A stretch of 41,223 nt of DNA from Bacillota bacterium (GTDB lineage Bacteria; Bacillota; Sulfobacillia; JAJZYS01; JAJYTV01). The stretch covers positions 1 to 41,223 of the forward strand of contig JAJZQO010000019.1 in assembly GCA_021847575.1 (NCBI GenBank), written 5' to 3'. The notes under the pieces are model-generated. The model was given only the letters and a program-made list of their open reading frames with translations. It was not told the origin of the DNA and ran no database searches. Shown here piece after piece: positions 23,291 to 31,393 of the stretch. The stretch's first letter is position 1. Each line of letters begins with the position of its first letter. A program made the position numbers and the translations under genes.

Positions 23291-24285
23291 TCCTGGCCCG
23301 GCTGCGGGGCGGCGGCCTCGTCTCCGGGTCCGAGCTGGGGCGTGCGCTCGGCGTGTCGCGCGCCATGGTGCGCAAGGAAATCGAGGCGCTGATCGCCTCG
23401 GGCTGCCGCATCGAGGCGGTGGTGGGGCAGGGTTACCGGCTTGTGGCCCTGCCCGACACACCGCTGCCCGAGGTGATGGCGGCCTTGTGGCACGGCCGTG
23501 CGGATTATCCCGTCCACTTTCTGCGCGAAGTGACGTCCACCATGCACGTGGCGGGGGACTTGGCGCGTGTGGGCGCGCCGGCCGGAGCCACCGTGGTGAC
23601 GGATCACCAGACCGCGGGGCGCGGCCGCCGCGGTCGGGGCTGGCAGGACCCCCCGGGCGAGGCGCTCCTGGCCTCGATCGTCCTTCGCCCCGCCCTGCCC
23701 GCCGGTGCGTCAGGATGGCTGCCGCTTGCGGTCGCGGTGGGGGCGGCGAGGGCAATCGCCGAGGCTACCGGCGGCACGCTGGGCATCAAATGGCCGAACG
23801 ACCTTCTGCACGAAGGGCGCAAGGTCGCCGGCATTCTCGTCGAGCTCGCCCTCGAGGAGCAGGAAGTGCGCCACGCGGTGGCGGGTCTCGGCGTCAATGT
23901 GCATCAGCGACGCTTTCCCGAAGAGATTGCTGCGCGGGCGGCATCACTGCGGCAGGCCTTCGCCTATCGGGGCACGCGAGCGGAACTGCTGGCTTGCATT
24001 GTTCCGGAGGTCTTGGCCGCCGTGCGCCAGCTTGAAAACGACCCCCGCGGCCTGCGACGGGCGTGGCGGGAATTGAGCGTAACCCTCGGACGCCAGGTGG
24101 CAGTCCTGGGTCTTGCCGAGGACGCGCAGGGCCTGGCCGTCGACGTCGACGACCTCGGGCGGCTCGTGATCGAGTCTCAAGACGGCCGGCGGAGGGCGTT
24201 CGCCGCCGGCGAGATCAGCCTGGGTCAGGCGGGGGGCGGTGGGGCGAACGGCTCCACCTCCGCGCCGTCGTCCAAGAGGACGTAG
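23272..24285 (+). CDS. birA: Bifunctional biotin--protein ligase / biotin repressor BirA
   Basis: A 337-residue BirA of the two-function kind. Residues 1-58 are a winged HTH (LVSGSELGRALGVSRAMVRKEIEAL, then GQGYRLV), and the catalytic domain has GRGRRGRGW (116-124), the LGIKWPNDLL loop, KVAGILVEL and GLGVNVHQ. It activates biotin to biotinyl-AMP, attaches it to carboxylase carrier proteins and, with biotinyl-AMP bound, represses biotin genes. The operator at 24473-24504 before bioY is its probable target. GTG 23272 follows GGGAGG by 8 nt. The last about 19 residues (from QAGGGG on) are unlike other BirA ends and are encoded opposite a minus-strand small gene. Confidence 0.95.
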   Translation: MADRGLILARLRGGGLVSGSELGRALGVSRAMVRKEIEALIASGCRIEAVVGQGYRLVALPDTPLPEVMAALWHGRADYPVHFLREVTSTMHVAGDLARVGAPAGATVVTDHQTAGRGRRGRGWQDPPGEALLASIVLRPALPAGASGWLPLAVAVGAARAIAEATGGTLGIKWPNDLLHEGRKVAGILVELALEEQEVRHAVAGLGVNVHQRRFPEEIAARAASLRQAFAYRGTRAELLACIVPEVLAAVRQLENDPRGLRRAWRELSVTLGRQVAVLGLAEDAQGLAVDVDDLGRLVIESQDGRRRAFAAGEISLGQAGGGGANGSTSAPSSKRT

Positions 24286-24422
24286 CGGCCGCCCGCGGTT
24301 CGGGCGTTGGAACAGTGCAGCATGCCGTCCCTGAGCTCGCGTTCGACTTTCCGGCAGACCTCGCCGTCCAAAACAAAGCGGGCACCCATGGCCAGAGCGG
24401 AGAACCGCACGCGTCGCGTCAT
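24225..24422 (-). CDS. Small conserved-looking hypothetical protein, antisense to the birA end
   Basis: A 65-residue protein of unknown function. The central part (MGARFVLDGEVCRKVERE, then YVLLDDGAEVEPF) has the strand pattern of small SH3-like proteins often seen in Bacillota and phages, with a G-x-R-F-x-x-D-G-x-x-x-x-K opening. The gene is credible because GGAGGTGG lies 4-5 nt before its ATG and the protein shows a normal strand and charge pattern. It overlaps the last 61 nt of birA on the opposite strand and is divergent from bioY, with the BirA operator about 50 nt upstream. It ends in a proline run. Confidence 0.6.
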   Translation of the reverse strand: MTRRVRFSALAMGARFVLDGEVCRKVERELRDGMLHCSNARTAGGRYVLLDDGAEVEPFAPPPPA

Positions 24423-24447
24423 GGGTCCACCTCCAACTGTGATCGGC

Positions 24448-24504
24448 TTGACAGGCCCTGCTTCTGGCCCGATTGTAAACCAGGAACGCCATAATGGTTT
24501 ACGA
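24448..24504 (+). promoter_or_regulatory. bioY promoter with BirA operator
   Basis: TTGACA (24448-24453) is the -35, and a weak -10 (GATTGT, 24471-24476) follows at 17 bp. TTGTAAACC (24473-24481) and GGTTTACGA (24496-24504), 14 nt apart, match the bacterial BirA box TTGTAAACC-N14/15-GGTTTACAA with one mismatch. The box covers the -10 and transcription start of bioY, so bound BirA would block it when biotin is plentiful. Confidence 0.85.
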
Positions 24505-24516
24505 AAGGGGATCCCG

Positions 24517-25071
24517 ATGTCCGAGGAACTGCGCCGTGCCCGACGCGTGGCCTACGCCGCAGCGTTCGCCGCCTTGCTGGCCGTCGCCTCCTACGTCAGC
24601 TTCGCACTGCCGCTGACCGACGTGCCGTTCACCCTGCAGGTGTTCGTGGTCACCCTCGCGGGCCTCGTGCTGGGACCGGGTCTGGGCGCCCTGTCCATTC
24701 TCGTCTATCTTCTGCTCGGCGCCATCGGCGTGCCCGTGTTCGCGGGCGGCACCGCTGGGCTCGCCGTCATCCTGGGACCACTTGGCGGCTACCTGCTGAG
24801 CTGGCCGCTGGCCGCGGCCATCGCAGGACTCGGCAAGGGGCGCGGCGGCTTCTGGCGTCTCGTGCCGGCGCTCGCCGGCCTTGCCGTCATCTACCTTGGC
24901 GGCATCACGGGACTGCACAGCGAACAGGGCATGGGCTGGGCCGCCGCTTTCATCGCGGGTGCGGCGCCCTTTTTGCCCTTCGACGCGCTGAAGGTTCTGG
25001 TGGCCTGGGCAATTGCGCCTGGACTCGCGCGACTGGCGGAAGGCGGCGACCTCGTCGCCGAGAATGGCTGA
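24517..25071 (+). CDS. bioY: Biotin transporter BioY
   Basis: A 184-residue integral membrane protein, the biotin-binding S component of an ECF-type vitamin transporter. Hydrophobic segments fill the chain. Family signatures are the early LPLTDVPFTLQVFVVTLAGLVLGP and the LLLGAIGVPVFAGGTAGLAVILGPLGGYLLSW region that carries the ligand-binding residues. The C-terminal LPFDALKVLVAWAIAPGL is also typical. ATG 24517 follows AAAGGGGA. It is preceded by a BirA operator and directly by birA itself. No ecfA/ecfT genes are in the window, so it works alone or with a shared energising module. Confidence 0.95.
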   Translation: MSEELRRARRVAYAAAFAALLAVASYVSFALPLTDVPFTLQVFVVTLAGLVLGPGLGALSILVYLLLGAIGVPVFAGGTAGLAVILGPLGGYLLSWPLAAAIAGLGKGRGGFWRLVPALAGLAVIYLGGITGLHSEQGMGWAAAFIAGAAPFLPFDALKVLVAWAIAPGLARLAEGGDLVAENG

Positions 25072-25230
25072 AAGGCCGCTTCCCCGGCGGCAAGTCTTGC
25101 AAAATTGCGCCGGCTAGGGCAGTTTGGAGCGTGGACAGGCGTGGCTTCCCGGGCGGGTTGGCCGCGCTCTCTAGCCTTCGGAGCGCTTGCGACGGAGGAG
25201 CCCGCACCAACGCAGGATGGGGGTAGCGCG

Positions 25231-26436
25231 GTGAATTCGGAGTCGGAGAGACTGCGCTCGGAGTTGCCCGCTCGCGCTGCCCGGTACGGTGAGGCGCTTG
25301 CCGCCGCCGGTATCGGAGTCGCACTCGTGCAGCAGTCGGTGGACAAGTACTACCTTTCCGGGACGCTTCAGCAAGGTTTCCTCGCCATCTCCGCCGGCCT
25401 GCCTCCGGTGCTTTTCTGCCGCAAGGGCGTTGAGCGCGCCCGGCAGGAGACGCCTTGGCAGGTGGTGCCCCTTGACCGTCCCCGAGACCTGCCGGACCTC
25501 ATGCGTGACGCCGGCTTTCCGCTTGACGGCCTGATCGGCTGCGAGGCGGATGTTCTGCCGGCACAGATGTGGCAGCAGATGGAGCGCCTCTTTCCCGAGC
25601 GGGGCGTTGTCGACGCGAGTCTGCCGCTGCGGCTGCAGCGCCAGGTGAAGTCTCCGTTCGAGCTTGACGAGATGCGTGCGGCGGGCAGGGTCTGGCGCGG
25701 GATGATGGAGGAGACGGCGCGTCAGATCCGGCAGGGACTCGACGACCACCTGCTCTCAATCGCGGTGGACGCGTATGGCCGCAACCTGGGGGCGCAGGGG
25801 ATCATGCGCACGCGCGGCTTCAACTTCGAATACTTCGCGCCGCACACTCTGGCCGGTCCGCAAGGCGCGGCGCCGGCGCATTTCGACGGTCCCACCGGCG
25901 GTCAGGGTCCTCACGCGGCGATCGGGCAGGGCTCGGCCCATGTCGCGATCCAGCCGGGCATGCCGGTGCTGGCCGATTTCGGCGTCGGGGTGCGCGGCTA
26001 CGTCGCCGACGGCACCCGCACCTTCTGCCTTGGCGAACTGCCGCCGCAGCTTGCCCGCGCGGCCGCCGTCGCGGTCGAGATTGTGACGCAGGCCGAGGAG
26101 ACGCTACGCGAGGGCAACTCGATCAACACGCTCTACCGGCAGGCTGTCACGCATGCCGAAGCCGAGGGTCTGGCCGAGCACTTCATGGGCTTCGGCAGGG
26201 ATCGCGTGCGCTTCCTCGGCCATGGCATCGGGCTGGAACTGGACGAACTGCCTGTCCTGACGCCGAACGCGGAGGGCGTGCTGCAGGCTGGCATGGTCGT
26301 CGCGATCGAGCCCAAGTTCGTCTTCCCGGGACTGGGCGCCGTCGGGGTGGAGGACTCTTTCATCATCCGCCAGGGACCGCCAGAGCTTCTGACGGACTAT
26401 CCGCGTGGCCCGGTCCTGCTCGGCAGCGGCCGTTAG
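25231..26436 (+). CDS. M24-family metallopeptidase (Xaa-Pro aminopeptidase-like)
   Basis: A 401-residue peptidase with an N-terminal creatinase-like domain (about 1-155) and a pita-bread M24 domain. The five metal ligands can be placed: two Asp in VLADFGVGVRGYVADGTRTF, His in FLGHGIGLELDE, Glu in AIEPKFVFPG and Glu in VGVEDSFII. It would remove N-terminal residues before proline or hydrolyse a related imide/amide bond. GTG 25231 is chosen; the ribosome site (GGGGG) is weak, and upstream reading frame to 25105 lacks similarity. A 159-nt gap separates it from bioY with no clear promoter, and recD2 begins 1 nt after its stop. Confidence 0.88.
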   Translation: MNSESERLRSELPARAARYGEALAAAGIGVALVQQSVDKYYLSGTLQQGFLAISAGLPPVLFCRKGVERARQETPWQVVPLDRPRDLPDLMRDAGFPLDGLIGCEADVLPAQMWQQMERLFPERGVVDASLPLRLQRQVKSPFELDEMRAAGRVWRGMMEETARQIRQGLDDHLLSIAVDAYGRNLGAQGIMRTRGFNFEYFAPHTLAGPQGAAPAHFDGPTGGQGPHAAIGQGSAHVAIQPGMPVLADFGVGVRGYVADGTRTFCLGELPPQLARAAAVAVEIVTQAEETLREGNSINTLYRQAVTHAEAEGLAEHFMGFGRDRVRFLGHGIGLELDELPVLTPNAEGVLQAGMVVAIEPKFVFPGLGAVGVEDSFIIRQGPPELLTDYPRGPVLLGSGR

Positions 26437-26437
26437 C

Positions 26438-28612
26438 ATGCCAGGCCCACGCAGGGGTAGCCCACGCCGCGCCCCTGTCCGCCCGCGGGCGGGGGAGGAA
26501 CTCTTCGCTCTCGGACCAGAGGTGCAGGGGGAGGTCCTGCGCACCACCTACCGCGACGAGGAAAGCGGTTTCAGCGTCGTCAAGGTGCGCGCGGCGGCTG
26601 GCGAGGTGACGCTTGTCGGAGCCCTGCCCGCCTTGGCGACAGGGGAGCGCGTCGTGGCCAGAGGCAAGCCGAAGCAGCACCCGAGCTACGGCCCGCAGCT
26701 CGAAGTGGAGCAGATCGAGCGGCTTCTGCCGGTGACACCCCAGGGCATCGTCGCCTACCTCGGCTCGGGGCTGATCCCTGGCATCGGGCCGAAGCTGGCG
26801 CAGCGCATCTACGACCGCTTCGGCGAAGCCAGCCTTGAGGTTGTGCGCCGCGAGCCGTGGCGCCTTGGCGAGGTGCCCGGCATCGGCAGGAACCGCATTG
26901 TCGAGGCGAACCGGACGGCCAAGGCCCAGGTGCGTCTCGAACGGCTTGTCGTCGCGTTGCGCCCGTATCAGGTGCCGCTGCACGTCGCCCGCAAGATCGA
27001 GGCGCGGTATGGCGACGCAGCGGAGCAGGTCGTCGCGCGGGAGCCGTATCGGCTCTGGCGCGACGTGGGCGGCGTCGGTTTTCTTACGGCGGACCGCGTG
27101 GCACGCGCGATGGGCATAGCCGAAGACGCGCCGGAGCGCATGGAAGCTCTGGTGCTCTACCTGCTGCAGACGGCCATGGACGAGGGGCATGTGGCCTTGC
27201 CGCGGGAGGAACTCGAGCGGAGAAGCATCGGCCTGGGCGGTACGGCCGAGCGCACGGCCCAGGCGCTCGCAGGTTTGGCCGAGGGCGGCCTCGTGGTTCT
27301 CGATGGGGAACTCGCGTACCTCACGCGCAACCATCAGATGGAGAAGCGGGTTGCGCGCGCTGTGGCTGGCCACCTGCGGGCGCGCCTGCCCGAGGTGGCG
27401 CTGGGCAGCCGCGGCAGCCTGTCGCAGGCGCAGGCCGCGGCAGCCCAGGCGGCGCTGGGCCAGGGCGTATTCGTGCTGACGGGCGGCCCTGGCACAGGCA
27501 AGACGACGACGGTGCAGGCCATCGCGAGATCCGCGACCGGGCACGGCCTGCGCATGGAACTCGCGGCGCCGACGGGCCGCGCGGCCAAGCGGCTGCAGGA
27601 AGCCACCGGGCTGCAGGCGCAGACGCTCCACCGCCTGCTCGGCTTGCGCGGGCCGCTGAGTGAGGTGCGCGAACTGACAGCCGACATCGTGATCGTGGAC
27701 GAGGCGTCAATGATCGACCTTTGGCTCTTCGACCGTCTCCTCGTGGCCTTGCCGCGCACCTCGAGGCTAATCCTCGTGGGCGACCCGGACCAGCTGCCGC
27801 CAGTCGGGGCGGGACAGCCGTTCGCGGATCTCCTGGCGCGCAGCGAAGTGCCGCGCGTCCAGTTGCGCGAGATCTTCCGCCAGGCGGCGCAAAGCGGCAT
27901 CGTGCAGGCCGCGCACCGCATCAGGCAGGGCTATCTGCCGCAGCAGGCGCAGGACTTCGTCTGGCTGCAGGCCGAGGCCCCGGCCGAACTGCAGCGCCTG
28001 GCGCTCCAGGCGGCGACGGAGACCCTGCCAAAGGCCGGGATCGACCCGGACGAGATTCAGGTCCTCTCCGCGGGGCACAAGCACGAGAGCGGCGTCCAGG
28101 CGCTGAACCAAGCCCTGCAGCAGAGGCTCAACCCCCCCAGGGGGCAGCCTGAGATCCGTCTTGGCGACCGCATCTTCCGACTCGGCGACCGCGTCGTGCA
28201 GCTCAGGAACGACTACCAGCGCGGTGCCCTGAACGGCGAAGTCGGCCGGATCAGCCGGCTCTCCGCCCAGGGCAGGGGATTATCGGTGGTCTTCCCCGAT
28301 GCCACGGGCGAGCGCGAGGTGGACTACGAGACCGACGAGCTGCGCCAGTTGCAGCTCGGCTACGCCACGACGGTGCACAAGGCGCAGGGCAGCGAGTACC
28401 GCGGCGTGGTGCTAGTGCTCTCGCCGCAGCATTGGATGCTCCTGCAGCGCAACCTGCTCTACACGGCCGTGACGCGGGCACGCGAGCGCATTGTCGTCGT
28501 CGCGCCCGGGCGGGCCGTGCGCCAGGCCTTGCGAGCCGAAGGGCGCGACGTCCGCTACGGCCGGCTTGGGGCGCGCATCGAAACCGCCCTGTCAGGTGGC
28601 GCCGGCGCTTAG
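26438..28612 (+). CDS. recD2: RecD2-type ATP-dependent DNA helicase
   Basis: A 724-residue SF1B 5'-3' helicase of the RecD2/YrrC kind found in bacteria without RecBC. The N-terminal extension (about 30-310) has an OB-like beta segment and helix-hairpin-helix pairs (GLIPGIGPKLAQRIYDRFG, GEVPGIGRNRIVE, DVGGVGFLTADRVA) for DNA binding. The helicase core has Walker A GGPGTGKTTT (349-358), the motif Ia region APTGRAAKRL, Walker B IVDEASM near 407-413, GDPDQLPPVG (motif III), and the C-terminal TVHKAQGSEY and LLYTAVTRARER motifs. It takes part in replication-fork maintenance and mismatch or recombination repair. ATG 26438 overlaps nothing but follows the M24 gene directly. Confidence 0.95.
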   Translation: MPGPRRGSPRRAPVRPRAGEELFALGPEVQGEVLRTTYRDEESGFSVVKVRAAAGEVTLVGALPALATGERVVARGKPKQHPSYGPQLEVEQIERLLPVTPQGIVAYLGSGLIPGIGPKLAQRIYDRFGEASLEVVRREPWRLGEVPGIGRNRIVEANRTAKAQVRLERLVVALRPYQVPLHVARKIEARYGDAAEQVVAREPYRLWRDVGGVGFLTADRVARAMGIAEDAPERMEALVLYLLQTAMDEGHVALPREELERRSIGLGGTAERTAQALAGLAEGGLVVLDGELAYLTRNHQMEKRVARAVAGHLRARLPEVALGSRGSLSQAQAAAAQAALGQGVFVLTGGPGTGKTTTVQAIARSATGHGLRMELAAPTGRAAKRLQEATGLQAQTLHRLLGLRGPLSEVRELTADIVIVDEASMIDLWLFDRLLVALPRTSRLILVGDPDQLPPVGAGQPFADLLARSEVPRVQLREIFRQAAQSGIVQAAHRIRQGYLPQQAQDFVWLQAEAPAELQRLALQAATETLPKAGIDPDEIQVLSAGHKHESGVQALNQALQQRLNPPRGQPEIRLGDRIFRLGDRVVQLRNDYQRGALNGEVGRISRLSAQGRGLSVVFPDATGEREVDYETDELRQLQLGYATTVHKAQGSEYRGVVLVLSPQHWMLLQRNLLYTAVTRARERIVVVAPGRAVRQALRAEGRDVRYGRLGARIETALSGGAGA

Positions 28613-28623
28613 CTGGCGCCACC
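28595..28623. terminator. Inverted repeat over the recD2 stop codon
   Basis: Nine-bp arms GGTGGCGCC (28595-28603) and GGCGCCACC (28615-28623) flank the recD2 stop. It lies between the convergent recD2 and PBP genes and may help stop transcription, but has no T-run. The stretch 28624-28782 shows no gene I can support. Confidence 0.4.
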
Positions 28624-28782
28624 AGCACCTGGCTGCGACGCCTTGCGGGCCCTGTCGAGGACCGGCGCGTTCGAGCCGCCGAATGAAGCGTACTGGGTTG
28701 TCCATGCCGTCTCCGCGCGGACGATGCAGGCCGAAGAAACTCTTTGCGGGTGGCCGGCCTACGCTGGCTTGGGCCACGGCGA

Positions 28783-30852
28783 TCAGGGCGGAGCGGTGAA
28801 CACCACCGTTACCGAGCCGCCGGTCTTGAGCTTCGCCCCTGGCCCTGGCCTCTCTTGCGCCGCGACGCCAGAGCCCTGCGGCACCATGCGGTAGCCTTGC
28901 GCGGCAAGCGCCGCGTATGCCTGCTGAACTGTCATGCCGAGTACGTCCGGCACCCCGCCCGCCCGCTTTGCGCCGCCCATCTGCACGGTGACGGTGCTGC
29001 CCGGCGACACCTTGGTGCCAGGTGCGGGCCGTTGTCCGGCCACCAGCGTGCCGGCGCCCTGGCTCCGCATCAGCAGCCCGAGGCCCTCGACGCGCAGCGC
29101 AGCCTCTGCGTACGTCAGCCCCGCAAGGCGAGGTACGGTGACATGCTGGGCCGGCAGCACCGCCGTCGTTGCCGGGACGCCGAGGTAATCCATGATCTGG
29201 CCGAAGAGTTGCGAGAACAGCGGCGCGGAGACGTCACCGCCGTAGAAGAGCCCTTTCGGGTCGTCCAGCTGGACGAGAATCAGCACCTTTGGGTTGGGCA
29301 GTGGTCCATAGCCGACAAACGACGCCAGGAAGTCGCCGGTCTTGAATTTCCCCGCCTTGCCCACGACGTTGGCCGTACCGGTCTTGCCTGCGATCTCGTA
29401 TCCCTTGACCTGCGCCAGGTTGCCTGTTCCTTTCGTCACCACCTTGATCATGGCCGCCTGCACCTCGCGGGCGACCACGGTGGAGACGACGCGCTGAGAT
29501 GCGAAGCGAAGCTTCTGGTGGCTACCGTCTGGAAGGAGCAGGGCGCGTCCGATGTGCGGCGTGTGCCATACGCCGCCGTCTGCCACCGCCGCCACCGCTG
29601 CGGCGAGCTGGATCGGTGAGACGGCTATCGTCTGGCCGAAGCCCATCTCCCCAAGATCGAGCTTCGTGGCCTGGTTCTCGGGTGGGACAAGGCCGCCCGT
29701 CTCGCCGGGAAGGTCGATGCCGGTAGGCCTGTCCAGGTGGAAGATGTCGTAGAAGTGGTAAAGCGCTGGCGCTCCGATGGCGATGGCGAGCGTGGCGAAG
29801 CCGACATCCGAGGACTGCTCCATGATGCCGTCGAAGGTGAGGCGCCCGAACCCCGTGGGAATCCAGTCGAAGATGCGCACACCGTCGATGACCATCGAGC
29901 CCTTGTCCACGATCGACCAGCTCGGGGTGGCGACGCCAGTGGTCAGCGCCGCCGCGGCGGTGACGGGCTTGATCGTCGAACCGGGCTCGAAGGCGAACTG
30001 GATCGGTTCGTCGGCCCAGTCGATCTGGGCATAGGACTGCCAGTTGGCCGGGTCCGGTTCGGGGTTCTGCGCGAGGGCGAGAATGGCGCCTGTGCTGGGA
30101 TTGAGGACGACGATGCGTCCGCCGGAGGCGTGGCGCAGCTTGATGGCGGCCGCCAGGTCCCGCTGCGCGAACGCCTGGATCGAAAGGTCGAGCGTAGTCT
30201 GCAGCCCGTCGCCCGCCACGGCGGTTGTCTTGTGGACGCCGTATTGCGGCAGGGGGTTGCCGAGGGCGTCCACCTTGACGATCTCCTCGCCGGGATGACC
30301 CGAGAGCTGGCGGTTGTAACTCTCTTCCACGCCCGCGAGACCGGTCTGGTCCACACCGACGAAACCGACCGCCGCACCGGCGAGGTTGCCCTGCGGATAG
30401 AGGCGCCACGACACAGGCTGCAGGCCGAGCCCGTCGTAGGGGCCGAGCGCCTGGATCCTGGCCGCCTGCCCGACGCTGACATGGTAGGAGAGCCAGGCGA
30501 ACGTGGCGTGCGAGGAGAGTACCTTGGCGAGATTGGCTGTGCTTTCGCCGAGGATGGGAGACAGGGCTCTCGCCATGGCCAGGGGATGCGCGATCGATCG
30601 GGGCATGGCCCAGAGGGCTTCGCCGGGCGTCTCCAAGGCCAGGACGCGTCCGTTGCGGTCGGTGATGGTGCCTCGCTCGGGCGGCAAGGGCAGACGTGCG
30701 TACTGCTCGAGCAGCGCGCCGCGGCCGTAGACAGGTGCAGCTATCACCTGCAGATAGAGAAGGCGGACGAAAAGCCCGAGCGAAAGGATGCCCAGGATGA
30801 TGATGACGGACAGGGTGCGGCGCGCTATGAGCCGGCGGTAACTTGCGTGCAC
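28783..30852 (-). CDS. Class B penicillin-binding protein with two PASTA domains (FtsI/SpoVD-like)
   Basis: A 689-residue D,D-transpeptidase. One TM anchor lies at about 14-36, followed by the dimerisation domain (PPERGTITDRNGRVLA at 57-72). The transpeptidase has STIK at 292-295 (nucleophile Ser292), SSD at 347-349 where most have SSN, and KTGTA near 480. Two PASTA domains end the chain (about 565-625 and 627-689). This layout is that of FtsI/PBP2x for septal wall and SpoVD for the spore cortex. With no dcw genes nearby it could be either; a SpoVD role is attractive in a sporulating host but unproved. GTG 30852 follows a G-rich site at 4-5 nt. An HxlR regulator gene lies 45 nt upstream on the same strand. 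Confidence 0.92.
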   Translation of the reverse strand: MHASYRRLIARRTLSVIIILGILSLGLFVRLLYLQVIAAPVYGRGALLEQYARLPLPPERGTITDRNGRVLALETPGEALWAMPRSIAHPLAMARALSPILGESTANLAKVLSSHATFAWLSYHVSVGQAARIQALGPYDGLGLQPVSWRLYPQGNLAGAAVGFVGVDQTGLAGVEESYNRQLSGHPGEEIVKVDALGNPLPQYGVHKTTAVAGDGLQTTLDLSIQAFAQRDLAAAIKLRHASGGRIVVLNPSTGAILALAQNPEPDPANWQSYAQIDWADEPIQFAFEPGSTIKPVTAAAALTTGVATPSWSIVDKGSMVIDGVRIFDWIPTGFGRLTFDGIMEQSSDVGFATLAIAIGAPALYHFYDIFHLDRPTGIDLPGETGGLVPPENQATKLDLGEMGFGQTIAVSPIQLAAAVAAVADGGVWHTPHIGRALLLPDGSHQKLRFASQRVVSTVVAREVQAAMIKVVTKGTGNLAQVKGYEIAGKTGTANVVGKAGKFKTGDFLASFVGYGPLPNPKVLILVQLDDPKGLFYGGDVSAPLFSQLFGQIMDYLGVPATTAVLPAQHVTVPRLAGLTYAEAALRVEGLGLLMRSQGAGTLVAGQRPAPGTKVSPGSTVTVQMGGAKRAGGVPDVLGMTVQQAYAALAAQGYRMVPQGSGVAAQERPGPGAKLKTGGSVTVVFTAPP

Positions 30853-30897
30853 GGAACCCCCCCACTCTGAGCGCGACGCGTTGCACCGCCAGGACAG

Positions 30898-31209
30898 CTA
30901 GAGGTAGGTCTCTCCGAAAGCGCGCAGGCTCTGCAGCACAGGGAGCAGTCCCTGGCCCTTTGCAGTGAGCTCGTAGGTGACGCGTACCGGCGCGCCGCGG
31001 TGTTCACTTCGACGAACCATACCCTGGCGCTCCAGGGTCTTCAGGCGGTCGGAAAGCGTCTTCGGCGAGATGCCGGCAAGCGATGCCTGCAACTCTCCGA
31101 ATCGTCGGCTGCCTCCGCTCAGATCACGCATGATCAACAGCGTCCAGCGGTTGCCGACGATGGCGGCGGCACGGGCGATGGGGCAGGAGGCCTGGTCCGG
31201 CAAGACCAT
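30898..31209 (-). CDS. HxlR-family transcriptional regulator
   Basis: A 103-residue winged-helix regulator. The HxlR signature is plain: CPIARAAAIVGNRWTLLIMRDL near the start, then RFGELQASLAGISPKTLSDRLKTLERQGMVRR and a wing (PVRVTYELTAKGQGLLPVL). A Cys precedes the first helix in the place used for thiol sensing by YodB/HypR-type members, so a redox or electrophile signal is possible. ATG 31209 puts that Cys at residue 9, as usual; GTG 31236 would add nine residues, and neither start has an ideal ribosome site. It may be co-transcribed with the PBP gene downstream and is divergent from the amidohydrolase. Confidence 0.88.
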   Translation of the reverse strand: MVLPDQASCPIARAAAIVGNRWTLLIMRDLSGGSRRFGELQASLAGISPKTLSDRLKTLERQGMVRRSEHRGAPVRVTYELTAKGQGLLPVLQSLRAFGETYL

Positions 31210-31288
31210 CCCACCTTTCTGCTGGGACGCTAGCACATGGCTCGCAAGGGTGTAAAGAGCGAAGTTGCGCCGCTTTTGCGGCCAGCGA

Positions 31289-31297
31289 TGCTATGCT
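31289..31297 (+). promoter_or_regulatory. Extended -10 promoter before the amidohydrolase
   Basis: TGCTATGCT fits TGnTATAAT with two mismatches. It lies about 97 nt before the amidohydrolase ATG, and no -35 at normal spacing is evident. The leader after it holds a TAGCT/AGCTA pair (about 31318-31342) that could form a short stem. Confidence 0.35.
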
Positions 31298-31393
31298 CGG
31301 ACATGGGGAGCGGCTTGTAGCTGGCAAGGTTCCGCTGAGCTACCCTCGGGAGCGATGCGGCGGCAGCGCGACATTTTGGGGAGGTATGCCTCG

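Noticed and set aside
28643-28894. Short plus-strand frame after recD2
   Set aside because: It overlaps the end of the PBP gene, has no good ribosome site and no recognisable sequence.
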